Of a DNA stretch of 64,000 nucleotides, positions 1-11,800 are shown in pieces. The notes under the pieces were generated by a model. It had not been told where the DNA came from and did no database searches. It was given only the letters and a program-made list of their open reading frames with translations. The stretch covers positions 26,682-90,681 of the forward strand of contig CAJNDS010000681.1 in the NCBI GenBank assembly GCA_905221605.1, in the 5' to 3' direction. How positions within the stretch are numbered: the first letter of the stretch is position 1; each line of letters opens with the position of its first letter. The translations under genes were made by a program, and so were the position numbers. This DNA comes from Symbiodinium natans. Taxonomy: Eukaryota; Sar; Dinophyceae; Suessiales; Symbiodiniaceae.

Positions 1-1324
1 CTTGCAATAGCGAAATCGTGCTCGGCTTGCGCGTAGCGCTTCATCCCCTGCCGGAGACTGCAGCTCGATGCGAACCAAATGACCACTCAGCAGAGATGTC
101 ATAGGAGATGCCATGCTAATGGCGGATTTTCCGGTCTCTGCCGAATGAGAAGAGTAGATGTCAGCCTACGGCATGATGTAGCTTCGTGCATTCCATGGAC
201 GGTGTTTCCAAATCAGAAAGCAATCCTGCCCAGGTCATCACGAACACCATTGCTGACTAGATGCCCAAAACAGTGCAAGAAAGGCTTCGGGTGTAGGGTT
301 TAAGTAGAACAGGGTTTTGTGAGAGGACTCGTTAATGCGGTATTAGGATTTAGTACCGCCGCATGTAGGGTACAGGGTGATTTGCATAGGATCTCTCAAG
401 AGACTTACTACAACTGAGGCCTCCATCTTAACACCACAGCTCGACCACAAACCGCTCCGTCGTCGTGCAGGCAGATGGTTTCACTGGCAGCTTCCAGGCT
501 CTCTGAAGACGGAGGCAGTCAGGTGGTAGGGGGTCTAGAATGAACAACTTTGTGGAACTAAGGGCTCGGGGCGCTCGAACTCAATATAGGATTCTGATTG
601 AAGAACTGACGGTTTGAGTGCCTGCGAGTCCAGAACCCTAAGCCCCTCGCCCTCAACCTTGCGTGCGGGGAAGCATTTAGAAGGGAGACGACGGTGGCAG
701 TTTAGAGTTAGTTTAGGTCAAGGATGTTCAAGGTTTCGGGGGGTTCGTTCATGGTTGGGTGCTAGTTAAGGTCGTTTGGTGGAGGGTCTAGGGATAAGTT
801 CGGGGTCCGAACTTCAGCTTTACTCACACGGATCCTTGGAGGGGCGCAAGGTTGCACACCCTAAGCCCTGAAGCCTACACCCCAAACTCTAAATCGTGTA
901 AGGCTCCTACGGCTTGCACTACTTGCTCTGGATTGCCTTCAGCATCACCGAGGAGTTTGAAGTTGTGAGAGGCGATTCAGCTTGAGCGGCTAAGGGTTCT
1001 GGGTTTTCGGGCTGGTTGGTTTTAGGGCTCCAGGGCTTTCAGGTTCAGAGCCCTCGACGAGCTTGTAAAGGTAAAGCAGCACTCCTTCCTGTGCTGTCAA
1101 CGCGCGTCTTGTACGAAAGCAGCTTCACGGACAACAGGGAAGCTTGAATAACTGGACTCTAGAGCTTTTGTATGGGGACACCAACCCCCTGAAACCCTGT
1201 CCTGGAAGTATCCGGACTTCCAGACGACTTGGAGCCATGGAAACAGCAATCGCAGCACAAGGGGTGGGAACCCAGACGTCGAAATTGCTGAGCATCCAAG
1301 CCAGCATATAAAAACAAACAAATA

Positions 1325-1361
1325 TAGATAGATAGATAGATATTTACACACACACACACAC
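1325..1361. repeat. GATA and CA microsatellites
   Basis: A short run of GATA units (about 1325-1341) is followed after a few bases by about eight CA dinucleotides (about 1346-1361). Simple sequence in a gene-free stretch. Confidence 0.9.
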
Positions 1362-2532
1362 GCTTAAGGTTTACGTTTAGAGCTCAGGCTCTCTAAGCCT
1401 CCTCTTGTGGCAGCAAGCAGAACCGAAGGCAGCGCCGTGTCCCAGACGCTCATGCCGGACCCTCTGTCCATTGAACTTCCCTGGAGGCTGCGCAGACCAA
1501 AGGTGATACCATTGCTACTAGTAAGCTACTAGTCGTTGAAAGTAGGATCTCGGAGCGTAACTGTTGCCATACCCCAAGACGAACACATTTGACTGCTGTC
1601 GCCGCATTTGACTGTTGTCGCCGCCGGCTCGATCCGCTACTCTTATTCTTGAGTTTTTTAACGATTACTGTAGCACACCGGGCCGAAACGCATTGAACAG
1701 GCATTACGCCCTAGACCCCAAAACCTAAACCTTCTGCCCTAAGCCCTACGCTTCAAGTGAGGGTTCATGGTTTTGAGGGCCTGAACCCATTATTGAACAG
1801 GCATGACGCCCCAGACCTAAACCCTAAACCTTAAGCCCTAAACCCTATGCTTCAACTTGAGAAGAAACTTCAGACAGTGTGGAGGAAGAAGCCTCCAACC
1901 GAAACGATGCCGCCTGCACCGACGGCTTAGAGCTATTTTGTCATTGTCCTAGGATATAGGCGCCTGGGGTTTAGGAGGTTAGGGGTTTCGGGGTTTACAA
2001 GTCAACAATTTGAAGCTTTTAGGTGTTTAGTGGTTAAGGCATTCATTTACACATGATGTGAACCTTGAATGCTAAACCCTAACATGATTGAACTTGAAGC
2101 CTGTCGACCTCTTTTTGCCGGGCCCACGAATCAGAAACTGATTGGCTTAAGGACCCATTTCCTCCAAAAATCTGGAGTTGGGTGTGGCACACTAATTGTA
2201 GTCCGTTGTAGATTATATAGTAGTAGCGATAGTACCCATGACCTTGGATGAAAAAGAGGCAAGCTTGCACGTGTGTAGGGCAATAGTTTCATAGACAAAG
2301 CCGACGGTCAAACTGTCGCGCGTTGGCGTCAGCTACGTCGCCCAAGGTCACAAAGAAACCGGTGCGGGATACTAAAGAAGGCACTGGCACACTATGGGCT
2401 ACCCCAACTTCCAAACCGAGAACATGCACTTTGCACCTTTGTATATGCCACTACGCGTAAAGTGCAGCAGTTTGCACTTCTGAAGGCCTAATAAATAACA
2501 AGCCTTAATACCTTAAAACCCTTTAAAACAAA

Positions 2533-2557
2533 AACACACACACACACACACACACAC
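2533..2557. repeat. AC dinucleotide microsatellite
   Basis: About twelve AC units follow an A-rich stretch in non-coding DNA. Confidence 0.9.
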
Positions 2558-2681
2558 AAAATAAAACTGAGAATAAATACGTAAAAAAGAAGCACTGCCG
2601 GGAGGCTGGAGCTCTCCACGTGCTGAGCCCTCAGAGCCCATGGACGCAGGAAAGGCATGGAATGTGCTCCAAGACTTTCAA

Positions 2682-2697
2682 GGGGGGGGGGGGGGGG
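2682..2697. repeat. G16 homopolymer
   Basis: Sixteen consecutive G on the + strand. Two other homopolymers in the window (C at 29871, G at 51105) have the same length, so sequencing or assembly may limit the recorded length. Confidence 0.85.
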
Positions 2698-4039
2698 TAG
2701 GTTTCGGGCTTCAAGAGTTTCGGGTGCATGCGTTGTGTTGTGTTGGCTTGCTTTTTTTGGGTGCTCTGAGCGGGGCTTAGGGGTGGGGGTGGGGGCATCG
2801 GGGAGAAGAGCAAAAGACCACCAGCAATCCTCTCCATCCTGCTGTTGATCTGGCAGGATGGGGGTGGTGGGGGGTGGGGAGAAGGGCACAAGTATGGTCG
2901 TGCTTTCTTGAAGCGTGGCGGTCATGGCAAGAAATGGATCAGCAGGTGATGCCAAAGCGCTGTTCCTGTGCTCATATCGAAGCCATGACCAGGGCGGGTG
3001 CAGGAAGAGCACGCTGAAGCGTTATGAAACTTTGGAGTACTTCAGCTTAGACGGCCGGCTCGGAGTTTCGTTGAATTGCGTGTCCTTCTTTTTGTGACTT
3101 CTCTTCTGCGGTTGTTCTCCGTGGTGAGCAGCGAAGAAGCAGTCTTGTAGAGCGTCTGCAAATCCTCGTGCGTGACAATATGTAAGCAGTCCCCACCGGA
3201 AACACCTCAAGAAGATGCGACCGTCTTGAGAAGCTCCTGCGCTTCTGTGTTGTTCCATTGCTGACTCCGCCTATGGCCATTGCTTCTATCTATCCGAAGC
3301 GTTTAAACTTCACTAAGCCACTAAGCCCCAAAATATGCTTCACTCAGATTTGGCACGGTAGCTGCTTGATCTTGGGCGCCGCACACTGAGTCTTCCCTCG
3401 GTGTCATTGCACTTGTTGTCTCGGCGTTTTCACGAGAACAACATGCAGATTTGTTTGCCTTCCTTTCATCGGGAGGCTTGAACGACCTGCAGCGCATGGA
3501 TGCTGTTCCCTGAAAAGAAAACGGGCTTAGAGAGCAAGCAGAGCTTCCTCCCTTGGCGCCTCCAACTACCAAGCCAGGGCCGTAGGGTCGCACGCGACCC
3601 CAAAAGGAAGGACCCTTAGTGTTTGGTCTACATCAGGCGCAGGTATAGCAGCTGCTGAAATAGCGCAGGCTGAGGGTAAGTATTGCAGGTCAAGGCTGCA
3701 GGGCACAGCGTCATCTTTGTCTCTAAGCGCGTTTTGCCTCACCTGGGTCAGATCCCCACACTCTTGCTTCTCGGTGTGCCGTGTCCTTTTCTTCACCTCC
3801 AGAACTTCAAGATGAATTTGCCGAGATCCATTGGTCTTTCATCACTTGGCGGGATTACAAATTGCCTTGACAGCGAAGTTCCCGAACGCCCCCACGTGAC
3901 CCTGAAAGCAGGTTGCTGTCAGCCCCAAAAAGCAGATCTTCACCTCGTCTCCTTGCTTCCGTGAGTTCCGTGAGTTCTGCAGGCTTTGGTGAGCTTCGAA
4001 GAAAGTCTCCTCATGCCAGGCCTTGGGCTCAAAAGAGCT

Positions 4040-4096
4040 CTTTTCCACCTCTTTTCCACCTCTTTTCCACCACCTCCTCACCTCCTTTCCTTCGCA
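4040..4096 (+). promoter_or_regulatory. pyrimidine tract and AG: splice or trans-splice acceptor of the 4116 gene
   Basis: From about 4040 to 4096 the + strand is almost all pyrimidine, with a repeated CTCTTTTCCAC word, and ends in TTCGCAG at 4096. This is only 19 bases before the ATG at 4116. No good upstream coding exon is visible. In dinoflagellates nuclear mRNAs receive a spliced leader by trans-splicing at such an acceptor, so I infer this is where the leader joins. A cis intron in the 5' UTR is the alternative. Confidence 0.55.
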
Positions 4097-4115
4097 GATT
4101 CGCGCAGAACACGCA

Positions 4116-4661
4116 ATGGCTGAGGATCCCTCTCAGGTTCCTGAAGGCGGCTACCTCATCGTCTTGCAGAGCAACAAGACTTGCGCCAAAGCCTCGAAGC
4201 CCGTGTGCCCCCCGAACTTGCAGAAGCCCTCCGCTTTGGAGATCCCGGATCATGATTGGCAAACCTTCACGGAGAAGATGAAGGCCGCATGCGAGAAGAC
4301 CTGGCACCCCTGGAAGCTTCCCTTGCTGCTCTTCCTTGCCTTCGTCTTGGGGGGAATCTTTCTGGCGCTCGTCCTTATGCTTGGGGTGGGGGCTAACCCC
4401 TGCCCCAGTTACCGTCGTTTCAGCTGCGCGCAAGATTCCAGCCTCTACGTCGCGTTTGTACCTGGCGGCGTCCTGATCCTGATTGGGTTCTGCAGCTACT
4501 GCATTCTTCCCCTGTACCTGAATGGAAAGAACCGGGAACACGACATGGAGATCCTTGCCGCGTGCGAGGAGCTGACCTCAAAGTGCGAAGGGAAGTACAA
4601 GGTGCGGTACTTGGCCAAGAACCTGGACCAAGTGATGGCAGAGGCACAAGCACATGCATGA
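4116..4661 (+). CDS. two-TM membrane protein, unassigned family
   Basis: Single-exon frame of 181 residues. I chose the ATG at 4116 because it directly follows the pyrimidine-rich acceptor ending at 4096; upstream in-frame sequence is only that tract translated. The N-terminal 60 residues are soluble, with KTCAKASKPVCPP near 21-33. Two hydrophobic segments follow, at about residues 66-91 (LPLLLFLAFVLGGIFLALVL) and 110-134. A charged C-terminal tail starts at NGKNREHDMEI and carries regularly placed Cys residues. Codon use is strongly GC-ending, unlike the surrounding DNA. The soluble arm, two close membrane segments and conserved-looking tail loosely recall the Golgin A7/ERF4 family (palmitoyltransferase partner), but I see no diagnostic motif, so the function is unassigned. 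No neighbour suggests a role. Confidence 0.7.
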   Translation: MAEDPSQVPEGGYLIVLQSNKTCAKASKPVCPPNLQKPSALEIPDHDWQTFTEKMKAACEKTWHPWKLPLLLFLAFVLGGIFLALVLMLGVGANPCPSYRRFSCAQDSSLYVAFVPGGVLILIGFCSYCILPLYLNGKNREHDMEILAACEELTSKCEGKYKVRYLAKNLDQVMAEAQAHA

Positions 4662-4905
4662 CCATTTCTGCAACTCCGGTTCTTCATGTCCTCCCCCGTT
4701 TTCTCTCCCGCAATCCCTTTCAAGTTCCAGCAGGACAAGCAGCTGCGCCTCATCAGCATCGGCCCGGCGGACCCTCAGGCGGACCCTGAGGCGGGGGCCT
4801 CAAGCCTCTCCAGCATCAAATTCCCTTAAAAGCCCCCCAAAGGGCCACAAGAATCCACACTGAAACCCTGAAACCCTCTAAACCCGATTTAAACCCTTGG
4901 AATCG

Positions 4906-4908
<3 letters not shown>

Positions 4909-4941
<33 letters not shown>
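4909..4941. repeat. G33 homopolymer
   Basis: Thirty-three consecutive G on the + strand, about 250 bases after the stop of the two-TM gene. It makes poly-Gly and poly-Pro frames on the two strands that are artefacts. Confidence 0.9.
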
Positions 4942-4942
<1 letters not shown>

Positions 4943-4949
4943 GCAGGTG

Positions 4950-7900
4950 TTTTTCTTCAATCTATTGTGAGAGCCGTACATCTTGCCGAACGGAACCTTT
5001 GACAAAGGCCCAGCAGCTGGGAAAGAGCGCGGAAGAAGGAGAGAACGCCGAGGCGGTTGCCTTAGACATGCGCTTGAAGTCGAGATTGGGGGGGGGAATC
5101 CCGATATCACTTGCGGCTGCAGAGGAAAGCCCGCCTCCCCTCCCATGTTTCGGCCCGCCCTGTTGTTTTTTGGGCAGCGCACACCCTGAAGTTGAGAGGC
5201 CTTCGTGGTGTAAGGTCAGGTAGGCTCGGGAGAAAGGGGTGGTCCTGAACCTGCCCTAAAGCCTAAAGCCTCAACCCTAAAGCCTAAAGCCTAAACCCTT
5301 AGGTCATTGTGGGCTCCGTGGTGGAAGACAACAACCACACTTGAGAGCTCATGGACTCATGGACTGAAGACTTGGGACTGCTCTGCGCAGCACTGCGCTG
5401 GGGCGGAACCCAATACATAAGTCTAGCTAACGTCCAGCTCAGGGTCTTCTTTTTTGGGGATCTTCTGCAAAGTGAACCCCGGAGATGACTTCGGAGCTTC
5501 AGATGCCTAGGCGAACAAGCCTGAGTCCAACAGCGTTACCGTCTCGGAAGTTGAGTTCTCCTGTGTGTGTTTCGTCAGAAGCTTTCGAAGTGCGAATCCA
5601 GGGCTCCACACGTTCCCGATGTTGCCATGTGCCGATGCCAAGCAGAAAGCCATTTAACACGGCCGTCGTTGGGCGGCCAGGTGAACCCAAGAGATTTGTC
5701 TCCCCAAATCTTCGGACATGATCCCACTCAAGAGAAACAAGCACTGTACCGGTACCATACCCAGAAATGCTTTGGGTTCCAAAATCTTTGACGGTGGCGT
5801 TGTCAGTCAACACGATGCTTGTGTCGAGCACCGGCTTCTCACGAAGAGCTTGGACAGGGCCGGCGGCAGCGCGCTGCTGGTCAGCACAAAGACTGCATTA
5901 ACTAAGGCTACGGGCTGTTTTTTTGCAAAAGCAGGTTGTTTTATGGTTGCCAACACCCAAGTAGCGACCATGTTCCCCTGCGCGCCCTGTGTGTAAGCAA
6001 GAGAGTGGTGACCTGATAGCTTTGCGTTGCCTTTTGAGCAGTTCCGTTACACACTCGAAGCGCAGTGAAGAACCCAGGAACCTCCCCCCCAAAAAAATAA
6101 GGCACCTCCTTTTGCAACCTGTCATGAAAATCAAGTTTCGCGTGGTTTGATTCGAGAGGGGGTTGTGGGGCTGAAACCTTGGCCGCTGTCTGCTCTGGCT
6201 CGTCCAGGCTCATCCTCACTTCGCTTGGTGCATGTACATTTTCCGGCAAGCACCAATTGGTTTTGATCTCAGGATACGAAGCGCAAGACAGTGAGAAAAA
6301 TGTGCATCTGCATAGGCTGGCTTACGTTACGTGCCCAGCTTCCCAGCGAGGTCCTTCTTCCATGGTTTCTGCTCGTTCTTCGGAGATGCCTCGACATCAG
6401 CCCAGATCGCACGAAGGGGATGTATTTTGATCACACGCCTCGGTAGGAATTTGCTTGCAGGGACCCGGACACGTTCGCCATGTAATGTGCAGCACAACTT
6501 TGGCATGTTTCGATCTGTGCAAGCAGCATTCTTCCTGTGGCCCAAGCGAGAAGGCTCCACGGGACCCGAATAGAGATGCCTGAAATCTTCAAATATTCGT
6601 TGTGTTCGAACACTTCTATCTTACTTCGAATCTTTCTGTGTATACAGTTTTTTCTTTAGTGCAACATGATACATATATATATATATATATAATTAGTATG
6701 TTTTTCGCATGGTAACATACATCGCTCCAGGCTCCCAGTGGATGTCGTAGTTGGTTCATGTCCAATCCTGTCATGGCGGAAATCTGCTCTGCCTGTACTT
6801 CCCTCTTCTGGAAGCTGAAAGCCCTGGCAGCTGCCCTTGGCTTTCCTGTGGCACCCCCGGCGCTGCGCAGGCGCAGTCACAGGCGCACAGGCCTTCTCGC
6901 ATCCTTTGCGATGACCGCAGCCGCAGCTGCTTCTGCCCGTTTGCTCACGAAGTAAAGGGCACATCTCCGCGCCTGCCACGCGAAGCTGCTCGCACTCTTC
7001 CCTGGCTCGACACGATGGCAGAATGGCCCCGGAATAGAATACACCAGGCTTTGTGACCCTGTCAGCTCACAGTCGAAGATCACTTTTGCCCGAGCCCATC
7101 GCCTGGAGCGCTCCGCCTCCGCAGCACGATTTCGCGCTGTGCTGTGTGCTGCGCCTGGGCCTGTTCCGTGGCCCCGGGCCTGGGCATGGGCATGGGCTCC
7201 TTAGGAGCAGTTACTGTTTCAGCAGCGTCCTCACCCAAAAAGGCGTAATTCTTCACCAAGGATGTAGCAAAGCTCGAGTACGCGTGAAGGGCAGATCCGC
7301 ATTGGCCCGCTCCGTGATCTGCCTCGCAGCTCCCCTCCCCAACGCCCAGCACCGGTTGCACCACCAGCATGCTCAGTATGCTTGCTTTATGGACTCGGCC
7401 CTAGTCCTGCACTGGATCTCTTGAGCCGCTGTTCACCTGTTTTCCGTACATGGTTTACCACTTTGCTCAACGCAACGGCTCTCACGGATTCTCAGACTCT
7501 CTAGCTGCCAGAGAGGGCTCGCCTGGCTTTTCCGCTTCAGAGCCCAACCCCTAGGACCGAGGGCCCTTCTTCCCCATACAGTCCGGAGTGACCCTTTTTT
7601 GTTCAGAGGTTGGTCTGGGACCTGGGCTCAAGTTCTCGTGGGAAGGGAAAGTCAGACGAAGCTAAGCCAATGCCGAGGCAGGCTCCACAGACTTGGGGAC
7701 CTCTCGGCAATGGAGGGTAACCGCCAAACCCTAAGCCGCCGCCCAGGTTGCCGTGAGAGCTCTGCATTGCATCCCCAGCAAGGTGTCCAGTTTGGTTGAG
7801 TTGCTGAGGACCTTCCCAGCTGGACACCGCTGTGTCGGCACAGGGTCGCAGTGCCCAATAAAGAAATGGTAGAAAGGGTACAAGAGCGCGGCATCTTGGA

Positions 7901-8060
7901 GGCAAATGCTGAGAAAGCTTGCAAGCGAAAGATGCTAACATTCGTGTTCGCTAGCGGTGCCCGGGCTCACGATGGCCTTGCAGTGTTCAGGTTCTAGAGG
8001 CGTGAACCTGGGCGAAATGCAGCTTCGGCATCCGACGGAAGACTTGCTGCTCACTGGCTT
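4950..8060. other. gene-poor stretch with unrecognised open frames
   Basis: No product recognised. Minus-strand frames at 5499-5831 (about 110 residues, containing SISGYGTGTVLVSLEW) and 7080-7370 (containing KNYAFLGEDAAETV) look compositionally more protein-like than most. They lack a domain I know and have no clear partner exons, so I do not call them genes. Telomere-like words occur near 5260-5300, and a TA microsatellite lies near 6672-6690. Confidence 0.5.
6672..6690. repeat. TA microsatellite
   Basis: About nine TA units in gene-free DNA. Confidence 0.9.
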
Positions 8061-8087
8061 TCCTTGTGCGCTGCTGCGAAGCCTGCT

Positions 8088-8280
8088 GTGCTCAGCTCTG
8101 CCATCCACCAGCGAGGCGGCGACGTGCTGCCAGTGCTGCTGTGTGGCCACAGCCTTGGTGCAACCTGTGCATTGAACGTGGCAGTGAGGTTGACCTCGTG
8201 TGGCTTGCACATCTGCGGCGTCGTGGGCATGGACCCGCGTTGCGGAGACGGTTTCTTGGCCCCATGGTGGCACTGCCAAG
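8088..8280 (+). CDS. alpha/beta-hydrolase, thioesterase-like fragment
   Basis: The frame that includes 8121-8260 reads PVLLCGHSLGATCALNVAVR and then a hydrophobic VVGMDP stretch. GHSLG at 8145-8159 is the G-x-S-x-G nucleophile elbow of alpha/beta hydrolases. The small-residue helix after it and the following hydrophobic strand resemble type I/II thioesterases of polyketide and peptide synthesis, a family abundant in dinoflagellates. The catalytic Asp and His and the rest of the fold (usually about 240 residues) are not visible nearby. This is therefore one exon of a gene whose other exons I cannot place, or a fragment. An AG at 8086 could be the acceptor; the downstream end is a guess. Same strand as the next gene, but no evidence of linkage. 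Confidence 0.4.
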
Positions 8281-8885
8281 CCGTACGAGCAGCCCGGCAG
8301 CTTGTAGCGCGGACCACTACGACCTTCCCAGCTCCCACGCATGGGATCTCACCTGCTCCATCGCACGGGAGCTCCGCAACTGCCATCTCCAAGACCCTAA
8401 GCCCCGTATGGGGCTCCGTGGATCGAAACCTGCGCCAGCGCAAAACAGCAGCACGGTGCTCTCACGTGTTGTCCATATGCTGCCTCTTGCTACTGCCCTG
8501 CGGTCAGGTCTTTATCCAACGGTATGACATTCAGCAAGGGCGTAAGATGTTCATTTTAACATGGTGGCTGCTTCATACAGCTTTTCAACTCGAGGGTGAA
8601 GCTTGCGATCATCGTTTCATTGTAAAGAGAAATTTGGGCGGATAATTTATCTTACCTTCATTCAATTTGGGCACATGGCTCTCATGGAAACGTGGTAGCT
8701 CATTTCAAGATAAAACTCAATCTACCCAAAACATCCAGCAGACTCCCAAATGGGGTTGAGGAGACACTTAGACTTCAGCAGATCTCACTGTGTTACGCAT
8801 TCTCGGCGCTGTCTCGCAGCCGTTTTTTTCTGCTTGCAAAAGCCGGCGTTTCCAGCGAATCCGACACCCTCTCAGCGTAGATTGA

Positions 8886-11800
8886 ATGGTGGCCTCATCT
8901 TTCACTTCTACGATGCGAGCGGCGGTGTGCTGGACGAGTCTGGCAATGCTCCGCGAATGTGGAGCAACGTGCACGCCTTCCGGGAGCACGCTCTGCATGA
9001 AGGATTAGGTTGCAATAAACACAAGCTGCCCCGCTTTCCTCCCCCCCTCCCCCGCCCGTTATCAGCATCAGCAAGTGATCTCCATACCTGAATGCTACTC
9101 GCAGGTAAACATCTTCGCCGGGGAGGCCGGGTACTACGAGTTCGCTGGGTACACAGGCCCCTCCCCCGACATTGAGGTGCGCATTGGGCAGACCTACACG
9201 TTCGACCAGACGGACCCAAGCAATTGGTACCATGCGGTAGGCTTCGCTTACTACCCTGACGGAGCCCATGGGGAGACGTGGGGAGCTGACGAGCGCGATG
9301 AGGTCGAGGGCATGGGTGAGTTGCTGTACAAGATCAACGGCGCCGCAACGACTTGTCCAGATGCGGGCGACACGGGCTTGGATTGCTATGAGCCGGAGTT
9401 CTTCTACCCCCGCGGAGACTGGATGGCGAAGAACTACACAGCTGAGCTGACGATCACGCAGGCCATGGCAGATCGATCCCATGGCGGAGTGATCTACTAC
9501 TTCTGCCACATCCACTCCAAGATGAGCGGCAGGATCATCATCAGGAACGCGGACGGCTCGAACGTGACTCAGGCGAACGGGCAGCCGCTGACAAGTCCGC
9601 AGGAGCTCAGCCTCGACTCCGTGCCCACCATGGATGCTTTTGATACAAAGTGCGGCACTACCGGTGCAAGTGCCTATGCGGATGGTGGTTGCTGAGTTGC
9701 ACTGTAGGATGTTTTCTGCTCTTCTGCTTTCGTATACAACAGCGATGCTTGTAGAGGAGTCTGCTCAAGTCAGCCCAGGACTGGGTTGCCGTTGAGGGAT
9801 GTAAATGAAGTTACTATAGCAATACAACCCAATGAAACATTACATGCCCCCAGTATACTATGTAACTTACTTTAAGTCCCTTAACAGCCACCTAAACTAG
9901 ACCCTGAACCTTATAAACCCTGCATACCCCCTACTAAATCCCTTAGCAAGAGCCCAGATGAGGTCAGATGGAGTGCGCGACGAAATTCTTACCCGGGACT
10001 CACGACACAGACTTTGAGGAGTGCATGCAGGCAATCGATTGCATGATGAACAAGGACCTCAGGGGAAAACCACGTAAACAGAACAAATTGAGGCTTAGGG
10101 TTTAACTAGGGCTTAGGGATAAGGATCCCCAAGATACGGTTTTGTAGACTCCCCGTGGTAGGGGCCCTTATACCCAAATACTAGGATCCTTATGCCTACG
10201 TGCTTTGTTCGGGGCCCCCTAAAAGGAGATGCGCGTCGTGGGCTTTGACAGCCACCAGAGTCCCATTGTCACGTTCATGCAGCAGATGATTCCTCACCAT
10301 GCGAACGCCGTGAACATGGCCAAGATTGTACTGAAGCATGCCCCGGCCGAGGTCTTACTGTTGGGTAGCAGGGATTGAGGGCATTAGGGCCCTGTATATA
10401 CCCTTTAAGGGATTCTATAGGGTACCTCACTGTACCCCATCTACGAACCAACGGTAAGAGGTGGCTGCCGTGGAGGACTTGGAGGACATCATGTGGAGCA
10501 TGGTCAACACCCAAAACTTCCAGATCCATGCAATGCGCAACTACCTCGCGAGCCATACCAGCTATGGCCAAACGACTCATGACGGGGTCCCCTTGATGGC
10601 CACCTCTGTGGGTGAGCACTGCGACTCCACCCTTGATGTGGATGTGGTGATCGCGCCGCAGTCTCCGAGCTCCAGCCCAACGGCAGCTGTGACAGGCTGC
10701 ACGCCCTCGGAAACCATGCTTTGCATGAAGGCAGGAGTCCTGGATGGGCCCTAACAGTCGTTCTTTAGTGGAATCGACTCATCTGTAGCGAAGCAGGGCA
10801 ATCTTTGCACACTGTAGCACTGCACTCCGGCAAGCCTCCCAAGCAAGTTCCGAAGGCGGACCTTTAGTCCATGTGCTGCCCTTATTAGGTGAACCTGCTC
10901 GCCGGGGAGACCGGGTACTACGAGTTCGCTGGGTACACAGGCCCCTCCCCCGACATTGAGGTGCGCATTGGGCAGACCTACACGTTCGACCAGACGGACC
11001 CAAGCAATTGGTACCATGCGGTAGGCTTCGCTTACTACCCTGACGGAGCCCATGGGGAGACGTGGGGAGCTGACGAGCGCGATGAGGTCGAGGGCATGGG
11101 TGAGTTGCTGTACAAGATCAACGGCGCCGCAACGACTTGTCCAGATGCGGGCGACACGGGCTTGGATTGCTATGAGCCGGAGTTCTTCTACCCCCGCGGA
11201 GACTGGATAGCGAAGAACTACACAGCTGAGCTGACGATCACGCAGGCCATGGCAGATCGATCCCATGGCGGAGTGATCTACTACTTCTGCCACATCCACT
11301 CCAAGATGAGCGGCAGGATCATCATCAGGAACGCGGACGGGTCCAACGTGACTCAGGCGAACGGGCAGCCGCTGACAACTCCGCAGGAGCTGACGCTTCA
11401 TTATTTTTGTATATAAATGTATAGATTTGTATATGCATGAATTAGCGTGTATACACAGGTGTACTGTATGGCATATGAAGGTATATACCGCTATACGCCC
11501 TACATTACCCTTGTACAGGGGTGTATAGGGGTAGTGTAGGGTAGATACAGGGGTGTATAGGGGGTAGTCTAGGGTATATGGGTGTATAGGGGTACTGCAG
11601 CGTATACAGCGGTAACCTTTGGTGGTGTGCGACGAGCAGCACCGCACAAGTGGCCCGAATCCCTTAATGAAATCCTTGTAGGCTCAGAACCCTGACCCCT
11701 TGCGTGAACTAGAATCTAGAAGGTTTCTGCCTAGTGGCGGTGTCATGTACCTAGTTGGGTCTTGAACTTTCTCCTTCCATGACATATGTCCCCATATACC

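Larger units (their letters stand above)
1..4039. other. gene-poor stretch, no recognisable gene
   Basis: No open frame here shows a domain I recognise or a GC-rich coding pattern like that of the gene starting at 4116. The stretch carries many degenerate CCCTAAA/TTTAGGG-type words (for example around 640-1000, 1720-1860 and 1970-2080). It also holds GATA and CA microsatellites near 1325-1361, an AC microsatellite near 2533-2557 and a G16 tract at 2682-2697. The Pro-rich minus-strand frames at 2490-3010 come from the G-rich sequence and are not supported as genes. Confidence 0.6.

Noticed and set aside
2488-3012. 174-residue minus-strand frame
   Set aside because: Its length comes from G/C-rich low-complexity sequence that reads as Pro-rich; the end is AC-microsatellite-derived. 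No family features.
4116-4661. Assignment of the two-TM protein to the Golgin A7/ERF4 family
   Set aside because: Similar topology but no diagnostic residues visible; a profile search would be needed.
5499-5831. 110-residue minus-strand frame with SISGYGTGTVLVSLEW
   Set aside because: Protein-like composition only; no domain, no exon partners, and the + strand is also open. A database search would decide.
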